From the NCBI GenBank assembly GCA_038757945.1, contig JBCDGJ010000036.1, positions 1 through 34,676 on the forward strand: a stretch of 34,676 nucleotides of DNA. Reading direction: 5' to 3'. This DNA comes from CALHVX01 sp038757945. GTDB taxonomy: Bacteria > Pseudomonadota > Gammaproteobacteria > Pseudomonadales > Azotimanducaceae. Within the stretch, counting starts at the first letter, position 1, and every line of letters starts with the position of its first letter. The position numbers and the translations under genes were made by a program. The notes below the pieces were generated by a model. That model searched no databases, was not told where the DNA came from, and saw nothing but the letters and a program-made list of their open reading frames with translations. Positions 7,255-17,728 of this stretch are shown one piece after another.

Positions 7255-8402
7255 TGGTGATCGACCCCTACGATCACCCGTTCAACGGCACGGTGGTCAG
7301 CACCCGACGCTTCATTGCGGCACTGGTAGCGCAGGGCATTGCCGTTCGCGTGCTGGCGATCGGTAGCGAAGACCGTGGCTGTCCTGATGCTGTCGAGCGG
7401 GTGGACTTTCCGGAACTGCGGTTGCCATTCGTTCAACCGCTCATCGACCGTATGCGCGCGCCCCTGGCGCGGCCGGTGCGCGCCCGGGTGCGCAGCGCGC
7501 TCGAGGGCTGCGACCTGATCCACGTTCAGTACCCGTTTTTTCTCGGCGCCGTGGCGATCGGCGAAGCGCGCCGCCTCGGGATACCGGTCATCTCGAGCTT
7601 TCATGTGCAGCCGGAGAACATCCTGCGCAACCTGGGCCTGCGCGGTCACTGGCTGGTGCCGCTGCTCTATCGCCTGTTCCGGCGTGGGTTCTTTCACCGC
7701 TCCGATCTCGTGCTGGCGCCGTCCGTTTACGCGGCCGGGCTGCTTAAGGATGAGGGGGTCACAACACCGATGGCAGTGTTGTCGAACGGCATTCCGGAGC
7801 GGTTCTTTGCGTTGCGCCATGCCGCCGTAACTGCAGGGGTCCATGACCAGACGACTTTCAGGGTGCTGTCCGTCGGCCGTCTGGCGACGGAGAAGGATCA
7901 GCAGACGCTGATTGCGGCCATTGCACAAAGTCGATTTGCCGCGCGGATCGAGCTCAGGCTCATCGGCACCGGTCCGCGCCTCGAAACGCTCGAGCGGCTG
8001 GCTCAGGAGGCACAGGTGCGGGCGATCATCGGGCCAGCGAGCGACGCCGCGCTCGAGCAGGCGCTCGCTGGCGCGGACCTGTTCGTGCACTGCGGCCGTG
8101 TGGAGCTCGAGGGTATGTCCGTGCTCGAGGCGATGGCCGCAGGCAATGCGGTCCTTGTCGCCGGATCGGCGGACAGCGCCTGCCCTGCCATCGTGTCCGA
8201 TCCGCTGCAGCAGTTTCCCGTTGGCGACGCACGTGCACTGGCGGAGCGCATCGATCGCTGGCTTGCTGATCCCCGGGCACGGGCCGCGCAGGGGGCTGGC
8301 AATCGGGTGCTCGCCGCTGACTACCGGCACGGTGGCAGCGTGGCGCAGTTGCTCGAACACTATCGTGGCCTCGTCGCCGCTGCGGGAGGTGTGGCGGTTT
8401 GA
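7242..8402 (+). CDS. family 4 glycosyltransferase (GT4)
   Basis: The product has 386 residues from a GTG at 7242, which follows AGGGAG at 7232-7237; the ATG at 7254 is the alternative. The N-terminal half is a GT-B acceptor domain (MVIDPYDHPFNGTVVSTRR, then LIHVQYPFFLGAVAIGEARR and SFHVQPENILRNLG). The C-terminal half is the nucleotide-sugar domain (VLSVGRLATEKDQQTLIAA) and carries the EX7E motif in ELEGMSVLEAMAAG. The layout resembles lipid-acting GT4 enzymes such as diacylglycerol glucosyltransferases and phosphatidylinositol mannosyltransferases, so a glycolipid product is plausible; that is inference. Its stop overlaps the start of the RND transporter (TGATG), so the two are translationally coupled. 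Confidence 0.85.
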   Translation: MRIAMVIDPYDHPFNGTVVSTRRFIAALVAQGIAVRVLAIGSEDRGCPDAVERVDFPELRLPFVQPLIDRMRAPLARPVRARVRSALEGCDLIHVQYPFFLGAVAIGEARRLGIPVISSFHVQPENILRNLGLRGHWLVPLLYRLFRRGFFHRSDLVLAPSVYAAGLLKDEGVTTPMAVLSNGIPERFFALRHAAVTAGVHDQTTFRVLSVGRLATEKDQQTLIAAIAQSRFAARIELRLIGTGPRLETLERLAQEAQVRAIIGPASDAALEQALAGADLFVHCGRVELEGMSVLEAMAAGNAVLVAGSADSACPAIVSDPLQQFPVGDARALAERIDRWLADPRARAAQGAGNRVLAADYRHGGSVAQLLEHYRGLVAAAGGVAV

Positions 8403-10894
8403 TGGCTCGCTGGCTGACCCGCTGGGTGCGGTTCTGCTGGGAACGGCCGCGCAGCATCGTGGCCGGTACCCTGCTGCTGGCCGGGATCAGTGCCGTTTAC
8501 GCTGCGCTCGAGGCGCGGATCGATTCTGATTTCTCCAAGCTGCTGCGCCCTTCGGCTGATCTGACCTGGTACCGGCACGATCAGGCCTTCAAAGCGGCGT
8601 TCCCGTCTTTTCAGCAGAACGCCATCATCGTGCTGGAAGGAACGGACTTTGAGCCTCTGAGGGCGGCGGCGCGGCAGCTGCGGGATCGGCTGCGCGAAGA
8701 CACCCGGATCGCCGTTGTGCGGGCGCCGGGTGTGCATCCGTTCCTCGATGCGCATGCCTGGTGGTACATCCCCCTCGACCGCATACCGGAATGGATGGAC
8801 GGCGTGCAGCGCAACTACGGACCGCTGCTGCGCGTTGGCGAGTTCCCGACGCTGACCGAGCTTGCCTACACGCTCGCCGATCAGGCGCGGGCGACGCCGG
8901 GGCTGCCGTTACCCGAGGTCCTCGCCGGGTTGCTGCACGGCTGGCGCGATTCCGCAGAATCCGTGCAGGCCTATCCGGCGCTGACGCCGGAGCCACCGCA
9001 TCGGGAGCTGCTGCTGGTGCAGGGGCAACGCCGCTTCGATCAGGCGTTGCCCCATGCGGAGCTGATCGCTGTCCTGCGACAGCATCTCGAAACGTTGCCG
9101 GCAGGAGTTACGGGTCGGCTCACGGGCGAGGCCGCCCTGGCGACGGAAGAGATCGCCGCGGCACTGTCGGGTATCGAGCTCGCGGGCAGCATCTCGCTGC
9201 TGCTGCTTGCGGCCATTCTCTGGTGGGGGCTGCGCAGCCTGTCCTTGATGGCGGCCATCTTTACGCTGCTTGCCGTCGGGGTGCCGCTGACGCTGGCGCT
9301 GGCCGTGCTCGTAGTCGGCAGCTTCAATACGCTGGCGCTGATCTTTATCATCATGTTCTTCGGGCTCGGCGTGGACTTCGCCGTGCACTTCGTTGTCGCG
9401 GCCGTTGCGGCGGACGATACAGGCGCTCCGCGCCTGTCACCGGTTGCAGCGGCGGCCAGCACCGGCCCGGCGCTGGCGCTGTGCCTGCTGACCACCACGC
9501 TTGGCTTCCTGAGCTTCTGGCCGACGCCGTACCGGGGCCTGGGCGAGCTCGGCGTCATGTCGGCGCTCGGCATGCTCGTGGCCTTCGTGCTGACGGCGAG
9601 CTTTCTGCCAGCGCTGCTACGGCTGTTGCCGAACCGTCGGCGGTCCCTTCCGACATTACCCCTGGACCGGCCGCTGCCCCGTGCCGTGGCTATGGGCAAC
9701 CTGCTGCTGGCGGTGCTGCTGGTGCCGCTGGCGCTCGAGCTGCGCTTCGACTTTTCGGTGCTGGCGCTGCGCAATCCGGCGGCGGAGTCGATGCAGGCCC
9801 TGCGCGATCTGCAGGCCGACGGGCAGGTTACGGACTACAGCCTGCACGTGCTGGTACCGGATGTGGAACGTGCGGAACAGCTGGCAGCGGACCTTGAAGA
9901 TCACCCGCTGGTGGCGACGGCGGTCACCGTGTCCAGCCTCGTTCCAGCGGAGCAGGATGCCAAGGCCGCGCTGTTGGAACCGCTGTGCGGCTGGCGGACG
10001 GAGCTCGAGATCGTGCCCGTTGACGAGCTGCCGGACGCTGCCATCTGGGCGGAGGCGCGCGCCTATCTCGAGGCTGCGCGGGACGCCTTTGCCGACGCCG
10101 ACCGCAGTGCCGTGGACAGGTTTCTCGGAGCGACCGCGCAGCTCGATGATCGTGACCGCTTAGCCGCCAGCAGTGTCATTGGCCGCCAGCTCGAGCGCGC
10201 GCTCACCGAGATCGACACCCGCTTGCGTGCTGCACCGGTGCGTGTGGCGACGCTGCCCGATGAGCTGCTCGAGCCGTTCCGCGGTGTCGATGGCCGCTGG
10301 CTGGTCCGGCTGCAGGCGGCGAAGCCCTTAACGACGCCGCAGGCGATCGATGAGTTTGTGACGGCCCTTGAGCCGCTGGTGCCGAACTATGCCGGCCGCG
10401 CCGTTATCGAAGCCGGGGTTGGCGCGCTGGTCGTTACGTCCTTCCAGACGGCCGCCACCCTGGCGCTGGCAACGATCGGCCTCGTGCTGCTGTTCGTGCT
10501 GCGCAGCCTGCGCGATGCGCTTCTGGTGCTGCTGCCCGTGATCGCCAGCCTGGTGGTGACCCTGGCCGCTGCCCAGCTGGCCGGGCTGACGCTGAACATG
10601 GCGAACATCCTCGTGGTGCCGTTGATCGTCGGGTTGGGGGTGGATACCGGTGTGCACATCGTCCACCGGCATCGCCAGCAGGGCGGGCTCGACAGCGCGA
10701 GCGGCGCCGGTACCCGTCGCGCCGTGCTGATCAGCGGCCTGACCACCCTCGGTACCTTCGCGTCGCTCAGCTTGAGCCCGCATCGGGGGGCGGCGTCGAT
10801 CGGCCTGCTGTTTCTGATCGCGATCAGCGCCCTGCTGTGGTTCGCCTACTGGGTGTTGCCGGGATTGTTGAGCACCAGGGCTCGAAGGACCTGA
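8402..10894 (+). CDS. HpnN-like RND/MMPL lipid transporter
   Basis: The product has 830 residues, within the usual size of HpnN, and two symmetric halves. Each half has one helix, a large periplasmic loop and a five-to-six-helix bundle. The start (LTRWVRFCWERPRSIVAGTLL, then ARIDSDFSKLL) matches hopanoid-associated HpnN proteins. The helices that relay protons in RND proteins carry GLGVDFAVHFV in the first half and GLGVDTGVHIVHRHR in the second, each with the expected Asp. HpnN moves hopanoids to the outer membrane in other bacteria. No hopanoid synthesis gene is present here, and the coupled partner is a GT4 enzyme, so a glycolipid cargo is equally possible. The start ATG at 8402 overlaps the preceding stop. 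Confidence 0.85.
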   Translation: MARWLTRWVRFCWERPRSIVAGTLLLAGISAVYAALEARIDSDFSKLLRPSADLTWYRHDQAFKAAFPSFQQNAIIVLEGTDFEPLRAAARQLRDRLREDTRIAVVRAPGVHPFLDAHAWWYIPLDRIPEWMDGVQRNYGPLLRVGEFPTLTELAYTLADQARATPGLPLPEVLAGLLHGWRDSAESVQAYPALTPEPPHRELLLVQGQRRFDQALPHAELIAVLRQHLETLPAGVTGRLTGEAALATEEIAAALSGIELAGSISLLLLAAILWWGLRSLSLMAAIFTLLAVGVPLTLALAVLVVGSFNTLALIFIIMFFGLGVDFAVHFVVAAVAADDTGAPRLSPVAAAASTGPALALCLLTTTLGFLSFWPTPYRGLGELGVMSALGMLVAFVLTASFLPALLRLLPNRRRSLPTLPLDRPLPRAVAMGNLLLAVLLVPLALELRFDFSVLALRNPAAESMQALRDLQADGQVTDYSLHVLVPDVERAEQLAADLEDHPLVATAVTVSSLVPAEQDAKAALLEPLCGWRTELEIVPVDELPDAAIWAEARAYLEAARDAFADADRSAVDRFLGATAQLDDRDRLAASSVIGRQLERALTEIDTRLRAAPVRVATLPDELLEPFRGVDGRWLVRLQAAKPLTTPQAIDEFVTALEPLVPNYAGRAVIEAGVGALVVTSFQTAATLALATIGLVLLFVLRSLRDALLVLLPVIASLVVTLAAAQLAGLTLNMANILVVPLIVGLGVDTGVHIVHRHRQQGGLDSASGAGTRRAVLISGLTTLGTFASLSLSPHRGAASIGLLFLIAISALLWFAYWVLPGLLSTRARRT

Positions 10895-11001
10895 TCTGCC
10901 CGGGTCCGCCTGGCCCTGCGTCCGTCGGTCGGTGACTGGCAGCGGGAACGGCTGACCCCCGCGCCGCAGGCGTTACCGGTGCGATCCCGTAGACTCGCCA
11001 T

Positions 11002-11892
11002 ATGATTTCCATGATCTGCTGTGAGCAGCTCACTCAGGCGCTGTTCCCCGGGGCCGGCGTCCGCGCGGCGACGCCCCTCGCGGGCGGCGTGTCGGCAACC
11101 GTCGCGCTGCTCGAGGTGCTGTTGCCGGACCGTACCGTGCATCGCGTGGTCGTACGCCAGCATGCTGCTGAGCACGATGGGCTCGACGCCGCAGTCGAAG
11201 CGCAGCTGCTGAAGACACTGCATGCCGGTGGGCTCCGCGTGCCGGCGGTCCTGCTGGTGGATGCCGACGCACGCTTGCTCGAGCGTCCCGGCCTCGTGCT
11301 CGAGCACATCCCCGGTACCAGCGAAGTCAGTGCCGCTGCTTTGCCGGCCGCAATCGAGACCATGGTCGACGTATTGTTGAAGATCCATCGGTTTTCCTCG
11401 AGCGCGCTGCCCGCGCTGCCACAACGGCTCGATCCGGTGCCCGAGCTGCTGGGCTTTCTGCCGCCGGACGATCGCTTCGCTGCCCTGCGGCGGTGGCTCG
11501 GCGACCAGCGCGACACCGCTTACCGCGGACCAGCGAAGCTGCTGCACGGCGACTTCTGGCCGGAAAACCTGCTGTGGCGCGAGGGTGAGCTGGTTGCGGT
11601 GTTGGATTGGGAGGACGCGGCGCTCGGTGATCCGGTCTCCGACCTGGCCGGCGCTGGTGTGGAGCTGCGCGTGCGTCATGGTCGCGCGGTGATGCAGCGT
11701 TATCTCGAGAGCGTTACACAACGGTACCCGATCGACCCCTCGCGGCTTACGCTGTGGCAGGCCTACGTGGCGGCCGCGATGCTGAAGTACATGGGCAGCT
11801 GGGACCTGCCCCCGGCCCAGGAGGCCCGCATGCGCGTGGAAGCAGGAGCAATGCTGCACGAAGCATCGGCCGCGCTGCTCGACGGAACCTGA
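11002..11892 (+). CDS. phosphotransferase of the APH/choline kinase family
   Basis: The product has 296 residues and a protein-kinase-like small-molecule kinase fold. The catalytic loop is LLHGDFWPENLLW (His182, Asp184, Asn189) and the metal-binding loop is VLDWEDAALGDP (Asp202), both in the expected order. The N-terminal ATP-binding lobe includes the GGVSATVALLEVLLPD segment. Family members phosphorylate aminoglycosides, choline, homoserine, fructosamine and other hydroxylated metabolites; the substrate here is unknown. It starts 107 bases after the HpnN-like gene on the same strand and may share its transcript. Together with the glycosyltransferase it could belong to a polar-lipid pathway, but this is speculation. 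Confidence 0.8.
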   Translation: MISMICCEQLTQALFPGAGVRAATPLAGGVSATVALLEVLLPDRTVHRVVVRQHAAEHDGLDAAVEAQLLKTLHAGGLRVPAVLLVDADARLLERPGLVLEHIPGTSEVSAAALPAAIETMVDVLLKIHRFSSSALPALPQRLDPVPELLGFLPPDDRFAALRRWLGDQRDTAYRGPAKLLHGDFWPENLLWREGELVAVLDWEDAALGDPVSDLAGAGVELRVRHGRAVMQRYLESVTQRYPIDPSRLTLWQAYVAAAMLKYMGSWDLPPAQEARMRVEAGAMLHEASAALLDGT

Positions 11893-11903
11893 ACGACTGA
11901 AAC

Positions 11904-11942
11904 GCTGCTGCTCGCGCTGGACTTCAGCGCGGCTGCAGCAGC
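11904..11942. terminator. imperfect hairpin between convergent genes, possible shared terminator
   Basis: GCTGCTGC...GCGC at 11904-11917 can pair with GCGC...GCAGCAGC at 11927-11942, with a small internal bulge and a 9-base loop. It sits between the end of the phosphotransferase (11892) and the end of the convergent oxidoreductase (11924), and its second arm lies within the coding end of the latter. It may stop transcription from both sides; there is no T run. Confidence 0.3.
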
Positions 11943-12880
11943 TCCTTCAGCTGTGCCAGCGTACGCAGGCTGGTGGTCTGATCCCCAACGATGCGCAGCA
12001 CCAGATGGTCCGCTCCAGCGTCGACGAAGCTCTGCAGGAAATCGACGATCTGTGTCTCCGTGCCCCCGCAGCAGGCCTGCACCCGGCGCATGATCGCGGC
12101 GGGCATCTGGTAATAGTCCGTGAGGTAGTCGTCGATGGCCTGTTCAGCGCGCTTCGCATCGTCGTCGATGCAGAGCGTGAGGTACACGGCGGTCGCTGGT
12201 CGCGGACGGTCGGCGGCGGCAGCGGTCGCCTCGAGCAGCTGCTGCTGGCGGGCGATGGTTGCCGCGTCGGGACCGATCGGAAACCAGCCATCGAACAGCC
12301 GCGCAGCGCGCGCTACGCCGGCGTCGACGCTGCTGGCGAGCCAGATCGGCGGGCCACCCGGCTGTACCGGCTGCGGCGCCAGCGTTGCCTGCTCGAGCGT
12401 CCAGCGGCCGTCCCAGTCTACGGGCTCGCCGCGCCAGAGCGCCCGGCACAGGTTGAAGCCCTCGACAAAGCGGCCCACGCGCTTTTCGAACGGCACGCCG
12501 GCAGCGCGGAACTCTGCATGAATCGGCGGTGCATCGGCGGCGATGCCCGCACCTACGATCAGGCGCCCGCTGCTGAGCTGGTCGATGGTTGCCAGCTGCT
12601 GAGCCAGCAGCACGGGATTGCGCAACGCGGGCAACAGCACGGCGGTGCCGAGGCGCGGTTGCTGGGTCGCCGTTGCCAGCGCGGCCAGCAGTGTCAGCGG
12701 ATCATGCCGGGGCCGGGCAAACAGGGAGTCCCCGACCCAGAGCGAATCGAAGCCGAGGGTCTCCGCATGACGGGCGGCGTCGAGGAGTGGTGCGGTGTCG
12801 TGGACACCCCGCATGATCTGTTCGCGGGTGGGCAACAGGTAGCCGAGGCTGATCGGGTTCGGTGCTGGGTGCTCGGACAT
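11924..12880 (-). CDS. LLM-class (luciferase-like) flavin or F420 oxidoreductase
   Basis: The product has 318 residues and a TIM-barrel luciferase-like fold. Recognisable segments are LGYLLPTREQIMRG at the start, ARHAETLGFDSLWVGDS, PRLGTAVLLPALRNPVLLAQQLATID, then SSGRLIVGAGIAADAP and GPPIWLASSVDAGVARAA. These match the bacterial LLM flavin-dependent or coenzyme F420-dependent subfamilies. The cofactor cannot be decided by eye, although FMN is more usual in Proteobacteria. The substrate is unknown. The gene stands alone on the minus strand, 172 bases downstream of the membrane protein gene; that gap shows nothing. Confidence 0.8.
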   Translation of the reverse strand: MSEHPAPNPISLGYLLPTREQIMRGVHDTAPLLDAARHAETLGFDSLWVGDSLFARPRHDPLTLLAALATATQQPRLGTAVLLPALRNPVLLAQQLATIDQLSSGRLIVGAGIAADAPPIHAEFRAAGVPFEKRVGRFVEGFNLCRALWRGEPVDWDGRWTLEQATLAPQPVQPGGPPIWLASSVDAGVARAARLFDGWFPIGPDAATIARQQQLLEATAAAADRPRPATAVYLTLCIDDDAKRAEQAIDDYLTDYYQMPAAIMRRVQACCGGTETQIVDFLQSFVDAGADHLVLRIVGDQTTSLRTLAQLKELLQPR

Positions 12881-13052
12881 GCGGAGTACCTTCCTGGTGC
12901 CTGGTGCTCGAGGGAAGAGCGGTTCGGTTGCGGCGCTACCCGAAAGCCCTGGCGTAACGGTTCCCGCGCGCGATGGCGGCGAACGCTGCTGCTGGTGGTC
13001 TGGCTCCGGTTCTCCGCTGCCGTTTAGCTGCCCCCGTTTCTCTGCGGTTGGG

Positions 13053-13634
13053 CTAGTCGGTCAGCGCGCCGTTCAGCAGGGCCTGCTGCGAGGTCAGCTC
13101 CGAGTAGACCGCCGCCACACCGATGATGCCGCAGATCAGTACCGCCAGGGTAGCGTGGACCACATGGTGATCGCTGCGGATGCCGATGATGCACAGGGCC
13201 AGGGAGGCGGCCTGCAGAATGCGCGTGAAGTGCAGGAGCGGTGTTTCCGTAAACAGCAGGGAGCCGGCGAAGAGCATGATCGTCAGCAGGGCAAACGCAC
13301 CGTAGAACAGCTTGTGATAGCGGAAGTAGTGCTCGCGCCAGCTGCGTACCCGACGCGGGTTGTCCGGAATCAGCAGCGTGGTGGTGAAGTAGAGCATGCC
13401 GGGCCCGATGAGCAGGTTGTAGGCGAAGGCTACGTAGGTCCAGTCGCTCTTGCGCGAGTACCACAGGCCCCACCAGATGAGGCTGGTCAGGAACAGCATG
13501 GCGATAACCAGCAGACAGTGCACCCAGTATCCGCGCCTGCGGTCCATGGCATAGCGCAGGCCGCCGAGCAGGCGGGTGACGGCGAGCGCGAGCACCAGCG
13601 TAAAGCCGGTGAGCACGAATTCGAAGATGGTCAT
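13053..13634 (-). CDS. polytopic membrane protein of unknown function
   Basis: The product has 193 residues and five to six hydrophobic helices: FEFVLTGFTLVLALAVTRLL at the start, CLLVIAMLFLTSLIWWGLW, FAYNLLIGPGMLYFTTTLLI, GAFALLTIMLFAGSLLF, then ILQAASLALCIIGI and ATLAVLICGIIGVAAVYSEL. A basic cytoplasmic loop holds RRVRSWREHYFRYHKLFYG. I do not recognise a characterised family; similar short integral proteins in Proteobacteria are annotated as hypothetical. It lies downstream of the alcohol dehydrogenase on the same strand with 234 bases between them, so shared transcription is uncertain. Confidence 0.7.
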   Translation of the reverse strand: MTIFEFVLTGFTLVLALAVTRLLGGLRYAMDRRRGYWVHCLLVIAMLFLTSLIWWGLWYSRKSDWTYVAFAYNLLIGPGMLYFTTTLLIPDNPRRVRSWREHYFRYHKLFYGAFALLTIMLFAGSLLFTETPLLHFTRILQAASLALCIIGIRSDHHVVHATLAVLICGIIGVAAVYSELTSQQALLNGALTD

Positions 13635-13840
13635 GGCGCGGTCAGGGTCTGGTCAGCTCTCCGCGTACGATACCCGTTCGCTGGTGAAAGGCGTGACGTG
13701 GCTCCAGCCTGTCGTACCGGCCCTGTTGTGCCGACCCCGTGGTGCCGGCAACAGTGCGCCACTTGGACCGCCGACAGCATCCCGGCTCAGGCTGACGCGG
13801 TGCGGCCGGCAGCGGCGGAGCCCCAAGCCGGGCTACTCTG

Positions 13841-13868
13841 CGCCGACTACTCGCCGACTACTCGCCGA

Positions 13869-13873
<5 letters not shown>
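13841..13873. repeat. three perfect 11-base tandem repeats
   Basis: CGCCGACTACT occurs three times head to tail (13841-13851, 13852-13862, 13863-13873), followed by a partial copy. The stop codon of the PQQ dehydrogenase (TAG, minus strand, 13869-13871) falls within the last copy. Because 11 is not a multiple of three, changes in copy number could move the stop codon and alter the C-terminal tail. Confidence 0.85.
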
Positions 13874-16154
<2,281 letters not shown>

Positions 16155-16432
16155 CCTGCTTTCTCACCCTCTCGACTAACCTCTCTGGCCGGATAGTAAC
16201 AAAATCGCCGGCCAGGTCCCGCCTGTAATCCACGGTGACATCCGGCGTCGTCCGAGTGCTGCGCCGATGGCCGATGGCCCGCGGGCGCAGACGCGTTGGC
16301 AGCAATTCGTTTCCAGCAATGCGGTGGCACGAACGCGATACCGCAGACGTGTCTGCGGGTTGCTGGTGAACCGGGTTGCCGTGCGTCCCGTGTCATACTT
16401 GGCCGTTGACGATGACCGCCTGATGGAGCGCC
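16155..16432. promoter_or_regulatory. divergent promoter region between the alcohol dehydrogenase and the pigment cluster
   Basis: This 278-base non-coding stretch separates the two divergent start codons. On the minus strand a TACTAT box (complement of 16193-16198) lies about 40 bases before the dehydrogenase start and fits a -10 element; its -35 match is weak. On the plus side I see no convincing sigma-70 pair before the chorismatase. The last 13 bases hold GGAG, its likely ribosome site. Confidence 0.4.
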
Positions 16433-17386
16433 ATGGCGCCGATTGTTCTTTCAATGCCGCCCGTTGATCCGGCTGCCGCCGCGGCAGAACCGGTGGCGCT
16501 GTGCTATTTCGGCTGTAGCAGCGACGCTGACGAAACGGCAGTCATGCGGCTGCCGGCGCTTAATGTGCCGCAGGTGGAACAGTGGGTGGTCAACGGTCCG
16601 CTCGAGCACCTTGAGCAGGATCACCTCCAGCTGTTCAAGACGCCGGATTATCTCCTGGCGCTCAGCGTCACGGAGCCGGCACCGGCAGACCTGCATGCCA
16701 CCTCGCGCATTGAGTATCAGCGGCTCCTGACCGCGATCCACAGGCACGGTTACACCACGCCGGTGCGATTCTGGAACTACATCCCGGACATCAACCGCGG
16801 GGCGGCAGATGCCGAACTCTACAAGCAGTTCTGCTGGGGTCGGGCTGAGGCGTTTGACGAGATTGAGATGGCGTTGCCGGCGGCAACGGGCATCGGCAGT
16901 TTCGATGGCCGCCTGCGCATTGCCGTGCTGGCCAGCCGGCCGGGACTGAAGCTGACCCACGTGGAAAACCCGCGGCAGATTGCCGCTTACCGCTACCCGC
17001 GGCAGTACGGGCCGCGCAGCCCGTCCTTCGCTCGGGCGACGTTTGTTGGCGACAGCCACCACGGCCTGCTCCTGGTGTCGGGCACCGCGAGCATCGTGGA
17101 CCACGAGACCCGCCACGAGGGTGATTTTGTGGCTCAGGTCGAAGAGACCCGGCGCAACATCGATGCGTTGCTGGATGCCGCTCTGCAGCGCGTGGACGGG
17201 GTCCGTGACTTCGAGCCGCAGGCGGTGCGCTTTTACCTCCGCGACGCGGGTTCGCTGGCGCAAGCAGAGTCGAGCTACGCCCGGAGCTTTGACGGTTTTC
17301 CGGCCGCTGCGTTTTTCCAGGGTGAGATCTGCCGCCGCGGTCTTGCGATGGAGGTCGAGATGGTGCTCAGCGCCAGGACTCGTTGA
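16433..17386 (+). CDS. chorismatase (XanB2/FkbO/Hyg5 family), makes the hydroxybenzoate starter
   Basis: The product has 317 residues, the usual length of the family. Family hallmarks are RFWNYIPDIN at 112-121, the YRYPRQYGPRSPSFARA stretch at 186-202 and VSGTASIVDHETRHEGD at 215-231, in an overall fold of two YjgF-like halves. These enzymes hydrolyse chorismate to pyruvate plus a dihydro-acid or, in the XanB2/Hyg5 branch, to 3- and 4-hydroxybenzoate. In Xanthomonas, XanB2 supplies 3-hydroxybenzoate for the brominated aryl polyene xanthomonadin. As the first gene of the pigment cluster it most likely makes the aromatic starter here. Which hydroxybenzoate it makes cannot be told. GGAG is just upstream of the ATG at 16433; an in-frame ATG at 16454 is possible. 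Confidence 0.88.
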   Translation: MAPIVLSMPPVDPAAAAAEPVALCYFGCSSDADETAVMRLPALNVPQVEQWVVNGPLEHLEQDHLQLFKTPDYLLALSVTEPAPADLHATSRIEYQRLLTAIHRHGYTTPVRFWNYIPDINRGAADAELYKQFCWGRAEAFDEIEMALPAATGIGSFDGRLRIAVLASRPGLKLTHVENPRQIAAYRYPRQYGPRSPSFARATFVGDSHHGLLLVSGTASIVDHETRHEGDFVAQVEETRRNIDALLDAALQRVDGVRDFEPQAVRFYLRDAGSLAQAESSYARSFDGFPAAAFFQGEICRRGLAMEVEMVLSARTR

Positions 17387-17434
17387 AGTTGGCGCATCAT
17401 TTCCGGAGAATCGGACCTCCGGAGAGTGGTTTTT

Positions 17435-17710
17435 ATGGCACAGACACCCGAACAGGCTGAAATGGCGAAGCTGATCGTCGACGTCCTCAATCTCGAGGAT
17501 GTCGATCCGGCGAGCATCGATCCCCAGGTCATCATGTTTGAGGACGAAGGGCTGGGCCTGGATTCCATCGATGCGCTGGAGATCGCGGTCGCGATCGCGG
17601 AAAACTACGGCGTCCACCTGTCGGCCGAAGATGAGGCCACCAAAGAGATCTTCGCGACCCTCGGCAACCTTACGGCGCACGTCAACAGCGAGGTGAAGGC
17701 ACGCGCGTAA
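17435..17710 (+). CDS. acyl carrier protein of the aryl polyene cluster (first ACP)
   Basis: The product has 91 residues from the ATG at 17435, which has GGAGAG 8 bases upstream; the frame extends to a GTG at 17426 but that lacks spacing. Ser44 in GLGLDSIDALEI is the phosphopantetheine attachment site, and the helices around it (AKLIVDVLNL, AIAENYGVHL) fit an ACP. It lies between the chorismatase and the ligase, the place of the starter-loading carrier in aryl polyene and xanthomonadin clusters. It is therefore likely to carry the hydroxybenzoyl group delivered by the adjacent ligase. The phosphopantetheinyl transferase at 26571 would activate it. Confidence 0.88.
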   Translation: MAQTPEQAEMAKLIVDVLNLEDVDPASIDPQVIMFEDEGLGLDSIDALEIAVAIAENYGVHLSAEDEATKEIFATLGNLTAHVNSEVKARA

Positions 17711-17728
17711 TGCGCCGTGTGCGGCGTC

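Noticed and set aside
8761..9897. A 378-codon plus-strand frame inside the HpnN-like gene
   Set aside because: It has low-complexity Ala/Gly/Arg composition and lies entirely within the well-supported RND transporter in another frame.
8402..10894. Assignment of the RND protein to a true hopanoid pathway
   Set aside because: The N-terminus and length resemble HpnN, but no squalene-hopene cyclase or other hpn gene is in the window, so the cargo was left open.
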